Assembly: GCA_004124535.1 (NCBI GenBank)
Contig: SCKQ01000010.1
Coordinates: 1-52,777 of the forward strand
DNA from: Fidelibacterota bacterium
GTDB taxonomy: Bacteria; Marinisomatota; Marinisomatia; Marinisomatales; TCS55
DNA: 52,777 nt
Direction: 5' to 3'
The first letter of the stretch is position 1. Each line of letters opens with the position of its first letter. Under the pieces are notes generated by a model. It worked only from the letters and a program-made list of their open reading frames with translations. It was not told the origin of the DNA and made no database searches. Position numbers and translations under genes: made by a program. Below, piece by piece: positions 47,184-52,777 of the stretch.

Positions 47184-47204
47184 TCAATTATAGACTAATT
47201 GAAT
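47182..47204. repeat. Perfect 9-base inverted repeat in the divergent promoter region
   Basis: ATTCAATTA and TAATTGAAT are separated by TAGAC. The repeat covers the first ATG of the release-factor-like gene and a TATAAT box on the minus strand (47192-47187). It lies 62 bases ahead of the plus-strand PqaA-like gene. The size, symmetry and position fit a dimeric repressor's operator. No regulator gene is next to it. The remainder of this 83-base gap shows no other clear element. Confidence 0.45.
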
Positions 47205-47266
47205 TCATTATATTCCCCGGCCAAAACTATATTTTTTAACGAACAAAAGTCAGGGTCTCATATACT

Positions 47267-48670
47267 ATGAAAAATCTATACATCTTATTGTTATCCATTT
47301 TAGTTCTTTTTTCTTGTGAAAAGCAGAATTCTTTTTTGAAAGATTATGTACACAAAAAAGATAATGCATTTCGGTATGAAATAAAAAATGTTATTGATGG
47401 GGATTCTTGGAAAGGATACATCATCAAAATGGTATCTCAACAATGGTTGTCAACAGATGAAGTTGGCCAAACAGAATGGTGGCATTGGTTGACGATTGTT
47501 ATACCAAACGAAGTAGAAGAAACAGAAGCCTTAATACTCATTGGCAGCGGCAGTCATAATAATAACATGCCTAAATCTGCCAATCCAGACTTGGTTCAGG
47601 CTGCAATAAAAACAAAATCTATCATAGCTGAAATTTCAAATATTCCTTTTCAACCGCTGATTTATAAAAACGATGATTTTGGTGAAAGGTATGAAGATGA
47701 TCTCATCGCCTACGGCTGGCGGAAATTTTTTGAAGGTGGTGCTCAAGATAAAGACGTAGAATGGCTGGCTAGATTACCCATGACAAAGGCTGTGGTCAGG
47801 GGTATGGATGTTGTCCAGGAAGTATCTGCATCTGCAGGAAAATCAGTTGATCGATTCGTCACAGCAGGCGCATCCAAACGCGGTTGGACCACATGGGCTA
47901 CGGCGATTGCCGATGATCGTGTCATGGCCATTGTTCCCATCGTGATTGATATGCTGAATGTTGTCCCATCATTTAATCACCATTGGAAATGTTACGGTGC
48001 ATGGTCACACGCAATTGACAGTTACGTCAATGAAGGAATTATGGAATGGATGGGCTCAAGTGAATTTGACCGACTAATGGAGATTGTAGAACCTTATTCA
48101 TTTATTGACCAACTGGACTTACCGAAATTCCTCATTAATGCGACAGGGGATGAATTTTTTGTCACCGATTCCTGGCAGTTTTACTGGGACGATTTAAAGG
48201 GTGTTAAATATTTACAATACATTCCCAATACCAATCATAGTTTGAGGAATTTAGAAGGTGATTATAATTTGGGCAGTCTTCTTGCTTTTTACAAGTCAGT
48301 CATTTCTGAAAAAGAATTATCTCAATTTGACTGGTATGTCAGCGCTGATTCCATCTATTTAAATATTGACCACAGTATTAACAGTGATTATCAATTAAAA
48401 CAATGGGAAGCAGTCAACGAAAACGGGCGGGATTTTCGAGTTGATACTATTGACAGAACTTGGACATCTCAAAATATTCCTAAAACTGAAGATGGAAAAT
48501 ATGCAATCCATATTTCCGAAGCCGAAAAAGGATATAAAGCCGGTCTTCTGGAAATTGTATTTAACCCTGAAGCAGACTTACCATTTACGTTTACAACCGG
48601 GACTGTTGTAACACCCAACACATTTCCCTTTGGTGATTATATGAGCAAAAAACCCATGGGGACGCGTTAA
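47267..48670 (+). CDS. PhoPQ-activated pathogenicity-related (PqaA-like) lipoprotein
   Basis: This is the only plus-strand gene. The 467-residue protein has a lipoprotein signal with lipobox ending at Cys17 (SILVLFSC) and an alpha/beta-hydrolase body. A candidate triad is Ser203 in TAGASKRGW, Asp295 in NATGDEFF and His324 in NTNHSL. Conserved segments such as WWHWLTIVIPNEV and IVPIVIDMLNVVPSFNHHW match the PhoPQ-activated pathogenicity-related family (Pfam PF10142). Salmonella PqaA is linked to melittin resistance, but the substrate is unknown. It converges on the PorQ-like gene with only 25 bases between stops and no clear terminator. Confidence 0.85.
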   Translation: MKNLYILLLSILVLFSCEKQNSFLKDYVHKKDNAFRYEIKNVIDGDSWKGYIIKMVSQQWLSTDEVGQTEWWHWLTIVIPNEVEETEALILIGSGSHNNNMPKSANPDLVQAAIKTKSIIAEISNIPFQPLIYKNDDFGERYEDDLIAYGWRKFFEGGAQDKDVEWLARLPMTKAVVRGMDVVQEVSASAGKSVDRFVTAGASKRGWTTWATAIADDRVMAIVPIVIDMLNVVPSFNHHWKCYGAWSHAIDSYVNEGIMEWMGSSEFDRLMEIVEPYSFIDQLDLPKFLINATGDEFFVTDSWQFYWDDLKGVKYLQYIPNTNHSLRNLEGDYNLGSLLAFYKSVISEKELSQFDWYVSADSIYLNIDHSINSDYQLKQWEAVNENGRDFRVDTIDRTWTSQNIPKTEDGKYAIHISEAEKGYKAGLLEIVFNPEADLPFTFTTGTVVTPNTFPFGDYMSKKPMGTR

Positions 48671-48695
48671 ACCCAAACTAGTTACGAATAACCAT

Positions 48696-49754
48696 TTACA
48701 AAAGCTTCCCCATCTGTCTGGCCAACCACTTCGGATCCAAGCTGAATGAAATCAAATGGGAATCTCCCAGTAATGCTGATTGAGCTGAAGATGTAAAGGC
48801 GTAATGAATGGCTGCCTGCCCCCAATCCAAACCCAGTCCGGCGCTGGTGAGGGCATTCAATCCCCGTCCAAAACGTATCGCTATTTTCTTGTACTGAATT
48901 TCCAAACCACCGCGAAAACGACCGCCCATTTCTCCTAACTGAAGATCATCATCCACACTTCTGCCGAAGGGATCCAGGGCAATATCTACCATAAATTTGA
49001 ATTGTAGTGGAATTTTTTCAAATACTACTTCCTGGGCAATTCCCGCAAACAGTTCGGGTGTGAATCGCTCAACAGTGCCATTGTCCCAAACGAGTAATGA
49101 TGTGGTTGCATCTGTTAAAACAAGCCCAACGGTATTGCCTTTCCAAAAAGAAGTTGTTGCACCCACATCCATACCAATACCAGATGCAAAATGTTCAGCT
49201 AATGCGTGAAAAAAACCTTTGATACCCACACCCAGGGTCCAGCGTTGTATTTGCCAGGTTGTACTTAAGTGCACCCCCCATTGGGATTGGCGAAAATAGC
49301 TCACCTGCTCCGCATCCAGGCGTTCACCTTCGTCCAATTGACCATTATTCTCTCCGGCATCACCCGTGCCCGGAATACCATCCAAACCCCAGTCTAATAA
49401 AACATCTCGCGTATCAGGTATTTGACTAACGCCTTCGTGGAAAAGCACCATTTTCACCGGGTTGCGAAAACGTTTCAGCGTGGGGAACGCAATGAGGTCA
49501 CTGTTCACCAGACCGGCAAAGCGGTTCTGGTGAGCGTAGAGGTATTGATCAAAAGGGTTATTGGTGTGAGCGGGATTTTGCAAAACAGATGCAGCGCCGC
49601 CGTAGGCTGCCGTTTGGGTTTGCCCCAGTGCCAAGGATTGGGCATCCCCGGCATTTTTAAAGGCCTGCCAGCCGTAGCGCACCCAATAGGATTCCGCCGT
49701 TAATGAGGATATCACAAGGACTTTAATGATCAGTCGTTGAAAAATGGTGTGCAA
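48696..49754 (-). CDS. PorV/PorQ-like outer-membrane beta-barrel protein
   Basis: The 352-residue protein has a signal peptide and an N-terminal segment GDAQSLALGQTQTAAYGGAA with following NPAHTN. That fits the PorV/PorQ family of FCB outer-membrane barrels (usual form: alternating strands, then SAxxNPAGL). Many amphipathic strands follow up to the C-terminus (LGDSHLISFSLDP). Residues 121-147 hold an acidic loop rich in Asp and Gly (GLDGIPGTGDAGENNGQLD) like calcium-binding loops. PorV and PorQ act in type IX secretion in some FCB bacteria. No other type IX genes are in the window, so function is open. The start appears to be TTG, just after the mutS stop. Confidence 0.65.
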   Translation of the reverse strand: MHTIFQRLIIKVLVISSLTAESYWVRYGWQAFKNAGDAQSLALGQTQTAAYGGAASVLQNPAHTNNPFDQYLYAHQNRFAGLVNSDLIAFPTLKRFRNPVKMVLFHEGVSQIPDTRDVLLDWGLDGIPGTGDAGENNGQLDEGERLDAEQVSYFRQSQWGVHLSTTWQIQRWTLGVGIKGFFHALAEHFASGIGMDVGATTSFWKGNTVGLVLTDATTSLLVWDNGTVERFTPELFAGIAQEVVFEKIPLQFKFMVDIALDPFGRSVDDDLQLGEMGGRFRGGLEIQYKKIAIRFGRGLNALTSAGLGLDWGQAAIHYAFTSSAQSALLGDSHLISFSLDPKWLARQMGKLL

Positions 49755-49755
49755 A

Positions 49756-52359
49756 TTACAACCCGTGTTTCTTTTTCAATTCATCCAGTTTCTGCAGGGC
49801 CTGGATGGGCGTCATGCTGTCGACGTCAACCTCATCGAGATCTTTCTTGAATTTTGCTTCCTGCTGTTCAAACATGGATAATTGTTTGGACGCTTCCGGA
49901 GATATAGATGTTCCCGATTGGTCCATGGACTCTTCCAGATGATGATTGAGTATATCTTTAGCACGGGAAATGATACTGCCGGGCAGGCCCGCCATCTGGG
50001 CCACATGGATGCCATAACTCTTATCCCCTGGTCCGGGCATAATCTTCTTCAAAAAGACAATCTGGTCACCAAATTCCTTCACGGCGGCGTGGTGGTTCTG
50101 CAACCGCTCAAGAGTATGCTCAAGTTCCGTTAATTCATGATAATGTGTTGCAAAAAGCGTCCGAGCGGCAACTGCTTCATGATTGTGCAGGTATTCCGTA
50201 ATAGCCCACGCCAGGGATAGGCCGTCAAACGTAGCTGTCCCCCGTCCTATTTCATCCAGGAGTATTAAGCTTTGCGCTGTGGCATTATTCAAAATATTCG
50301 CCGCTTCGATCATTTCCACCAAAAATGTACTTTCACCCCCGGCCAGGTTATCGCTGGCGCCCACCCGGGTGAATAAACGGTCTATCATGCCGATCGTGGC
50401 CTTTTTCGCAGGAACGTAGCACCCAACCTGGGCCATAAGGACAATCAGCCCGACTTGACGCAAATACGTGGATTTTCCGGCCATATTCGGCCCGGTGATG
50501 AGGTGGATCTGACTTTTGTCCACATTCATCTTCAGGTCATTGCCCACAAATCGGTCAGACGCAGGAAGCAGATTCTCCACCACAGGATGACGGCCATCTT
50601 TAATATCAAGAACAGCGTCTGAAACTAACGCTGGTTTACAATATTTCTTCTGAATAGCCAAATGGGCAAAGGTGGTTAACACGTCGAGCCTGTTCAGCAG
50701 TTTCGCGTTGATCTGGATAAGATCAGCCCGATCAAGGATTTTCTGGCAGCATTCGGCAAATAATTCTGATTCGATGGCCATGATATCTTCCTCGGCGGAA
50801 AGGATCTTTTCCTCGTATTCTTTCAGCTCTGCGGTGATATAACGCTCGGCGTTTACTAGCGTCTGTTTGCGGATATACGTTTCCGGCACTTTATCCTGGT
50901 GTATCTTGGAAATTTCAAGGTAATACCCAAATACCTTATTAAAACCCACTTTCAGTTTGCTGATGCCCGTTTTTTCCCGCTCCGATTCCTGCATCTCGGC
51001 AATCCACTGCTTGCCACCGCTGGCCAATTTCCGCAGTTCATCTAATTCCTTATTTATCCCTTCGCGAAAGACATGCCCCTGTTGGAGCTGGGCAGGCACT
51101 TCCTCGTTTAATTTTTCCGAAATCAACTCCACTACCGGAGCCGTGTCCGCGAAAGAATCGGCTGCAGAATTCAATTTGTCAATATCTGCTGAATGAAGTA
51201 ATTCATTCAGTTTCGGTATACACTTCAAGCTTTCCTTTAATCCTATTAGGTCTCGCGGATTGGCTTTATCCTGGCTGATCTTGCCGAGAATTCGTTCTAT
51301 ATCCAGAACGTCATCCAGTATAGAACGCACTTTTTTCAGCAAGCGTTTATTTTTCACAAAACCGGCAACAATATTCAACCGGTCATTCAGTTTCTCAATA
51401 TTCGTCAGTGGTTGGGATAACCATTGTTTCAATAAACGTCCCCCGCCGTTGGTCACCGTCTCGTCCAATAAGTCCACCAGAGTGCCGTGGGTGCCTTGCG
51501 TAGCCAGGGATTTAAATACTTCCAGATTACGAATAGTAAAGCCGTCCAGCCCCATAATGCCATCATCGGCAATGGGAGTCAATGTCGTGATGTGAGACAA
51601 GGAACCATTCAGGGCATTTTTCACGTGATAAAAGATCGCTCCTGCTGCCGTGATGCCCAATTCCATATGGCCGCAGCCAAACCCTTTCAACGTACGCACG
51701 CTGAAATGTTCGGTGAGTGTGCGCTCGCCCTGATCAAAGGATAATACCCAATCTTCCACCGTGGACACAAAGGGCTTCAGTTCACGGTACCAGTCCACTG
51801 TGGAATAAACCACATTTTCTGCCAGCAGTACTTCCCGGGGAGCATATTTTCGCAGTGCTTCCGTCAGGCCGGCTGATGGACATTCTCCAACAAATAATTC
51901 TCCTGTGGTCTGATCCAGCACGGCGTAACCTGCTCGGTCGCGATGGATATGCACGCAGGCCAGAAATTGATTCGATTTCTCATTCAGGGCTGCTTCGCTG
52001 GTGATGGTTCCGGGTGTGACCACTTCCACCACTTCTCTTTTCACAATCCCCTTAGCCAGTTTGGGGTCCTCCACCTGTTCACAGATGGCCACCCGGTGGC
52101 CGGCATTCACCAGTTTGTGTAAATAATTATCGATTGCATGATAGGGAAATCCGGCCAGGGGCACATTGCCGGCAGCGCCGTTGGAACGTTTGGTGAGCAC
52201 AATGCCCAGCACTTTCGCCGTGGTGACGGCATCATCGCTGAATGTTTCGTAGAAATCGCCCATGCGGAAGAGGACAATGGCATCGCTGTATTGACGCTTC
52301 ACTTCCTCATACTGACGCATTAAGGGAGTGCCTTGCTGTTTGGCTGCTTTTACACTCAC
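49756..52359 (-). CDS. mutS: DNA mismatch repair protein MutS
   Basis: MutS finds mismatches and starts repair. The 867-residue protein has the N-terminal mismatch-reading motif GDFYETF (Phe36 and Glu38). Connector, lever and clamp domains follow, then the ATPase with Walker A GPNMAGKST at about residue 622 and LLDEIGRGTATFDG beyond it. A C-terminal helix-turn-helix follows. The start is GTG with AAGGAA upstream, overlapping the selB stop as GTGA. Length is normal. mutL is not in the window. Confidence 0.97.
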   Translation of the reverse strand: MSVKAAKQQGTPLMRQYEEVKRQYSDAIVLFRMGDFYETFSDDAVTTAKVLGIVLTKRSNGAAGNVPLAGFPYHAIDNYLHKLVNAGHRVAICEQVEDPKLAKGIVKREVVEVVTPGTITSEAALNEKSNQFLACVHIHRDRAGYAVLDQTTGELFVGECPSAGLTEALRKYAPREVLLAENVVYSTVDWYRELKPFVSTVEDWVLSFDQGERTLTEHFSVRTLKGFGCGHMELGITAAGAIFYHVKNALNGSLSHITTLTPIADDGIMGLDGFTIRNLEVFKSLATQGTHGTLVDLLDETVTNGGGRLLKQWLSQPLTNIEKLNDRLNIVAGFVKNKRLLKKVRSILDDVLDIERILGKISQDKANPRDLIGLKESLKCIPKLNELLHSADIDKLNSAADSFADTAPVVELISEKLNEEVPAQLQQGHVFREGINKELDELRKLASGGKQWIAEMQESEREKTGISKLKVGFNKVFGYYLEISKIHQDKVPETYIRKQTLVNAERYITAELKEYEEKILSAEEDIMAIESELFAECCQKILDRADLIQINAKLLNRLDVLTTFAHLAIQKKYCKPALVSDAVLDIKDGRHPVVENLLPASDRFVGNDLKMNVDKSQIHLITGPNMAGKSTYLRQVGLIVLMAQVGCYVPAKKATIGMIDRLFTRVGASDNLAGGESTFLVEMIEAANILNNATAQSLILLDEIGRGTATFDGLSLAWAITEYLHNHEAVAARTLFATHYHELTELEHTLERLQNHHAAVKEFGDQIVFLKKIMPGPGDKSYGIHVAQMAGLPGSIISRAKDILNHHLEESMDQSGTSISPEASKQLSMFEQQEAKFKKDLDEVDVDSMTPIQALQKLDELKKKHGL

Positions 52360-52777
52360 AATTCCTTCCCTTTCAGGCGCAAATTTCCATTTCGTTCAGT
52401 CCAACCCTGCTTATCACAGTATTCCAGCACAGGAATGGCGAATTTCCGCGTTAAACCGCTGATGCTTTTGAAGTCTGCTACATTCATTTCGTTTTGTGAA
52501 TCAAAATGGCTCTTTAATGCCTTGCGGAGTTTAGCCATGTTTTCACCGTGCATCCAGACACCGTTTTCGATTTCCAGCACATTCCCGGCGCTTTTTAATA
52601 CATGGAGAATTTCCAGCACGTCATTTTCCGCCTTTTGCACCATTCCGGATAATTCTTTTGTGGTCATGGGAGTGAATCCATTTCCCCTCAATCCAATTTC
52701 TATTTTTCCGGATATCTCTGCCGTTCCGCCTGCCAATTCCACTTTATGACTCGCCAATGCTACACCCGTTCCGGCAA
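52356..52777 (-). CDS. selB: Selenocysteine-specific elongation factor SelB, C-terminal end (runs off right edge)
   Basis: About 140 codons of the 3' end are visible; the frame is open to the window edge, so the upstream GTPase part is outside. The segment contains tandem winged-helix-like modules ending in a pattern typical of SelB (ADFKSISGLTRKFAIPVLEYCDKQGW). Those modules bind the SECIS hairpin of selenoprotein mRNAs. A TTG at 52757 could be mistaken for a start, but the frame continues upstream (AGTGVALASHKVE). A different winged-helix factor is a minor alternative. Confidence 0.8.
   Translation of the reverse strand, partial: AGTGVALASHKVELAGGTAEISGKIEIGLRGNGFTPMTTKELSGMVQKAENDVLEILHVLKSAGNVLEIENGVWMHGENMAKLRKALKSHFDSQNEMNVADFKSISGLTRKFAIPVLEYCDKQGWTERNGNLRLKGKEL

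Noticed and set aside
48668..48698. Bidirectional terminator between the convergent PqaA-like and PorQ-like genes
   Set aside because: No stable hairpin is present in the 25-base gap.

Overview
This window is a densely packed bacterial chromosome segment in which all genes but one read on the minus strand. Several traits point to a Gram-negative bacterium of the Fibrobacteres-Chlorobi-Bacteroidetes (FCB) superphylum. They are a bat (Bacteroides aerotolerance) operon, a PorV/PorQ-like outer-membrane protein, a DUF5683-like protein, a short FCB-style omega subunit, lipoprotein and phospholipid genes, and a LolA-like protein beside FtsK. A marine Marinimicrobia (SAR406)-like lineage would fit, but that is inference and not shown by the sequence.

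Layout, read in the direction of transcription (high to low coordinates). (1) 52.8-47.2 kb: the 3' end of selB, mutS and a PorQ-like protein, then the only plus-strand gene, a PqaA-like lipoprotein. (2) 47.2-40.7 kb: a release-factor-like GGQ protein, then yicC-gmk-rpoZ, a family-4 uracil-DNA glycosylase, dnaB and a bifunctional rel/spoT. (3) 40.7-33.8 kb: ruvX, lnt, a DUF5683-like protein, an EcfT-like membrane protein, truA, an HtrA protease, psd, pssA, a DUF4321 protein and tatA; this is largely an envelope-biogenesis group. (4) 33.7-28.1 kb: batA-batB-batC-batD-batE plus a SPOR-domain gene, all overlapping by a few bases. batB carries an in-frame TAA at codon 29. (5) 28.0-16.1 kb: yebC-ruvC-ruvA, an aminotransferase, gcvT, a UDP-glucuronate-epimerase-like gene, ftsK, a LolA-like gene, a flippase-like membrane protein, gmhB, ddl and cysS. 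(6) 16.0-0 kb: one continuous translation and transcription superoperon, tRNA-Thr, tRNA-Tyr, tRNA-Gly, tRNA-Thr, tuf, rpmG, tRNA-Trp, secE, nusG, rplK, rplA, rplJ, rplL, rpoB, rpoC, rpsL, rpsG, fusA and the start of a second tuf.

Most neighbouring genes are joined by ATGA, GTGA or TAATG overlaps, so translational coupling is probably the rule. TTG and GTG starts are frequent, and include rpoB and rpoC. No intergenic stretch exceeds about 190 bases. I see no CRISPR array, insertion sequence, prophage or rRNA gene. The content is mostly conserved core genes. The most interesting anomalies are the stop codon inside batB, a perfect inverted repeat over the start of the release-factor-like gene in the only divergent promoter region, and the identical 5' ends of the two tuf copies. 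I did not find a convincing undescribed multi-gene system.
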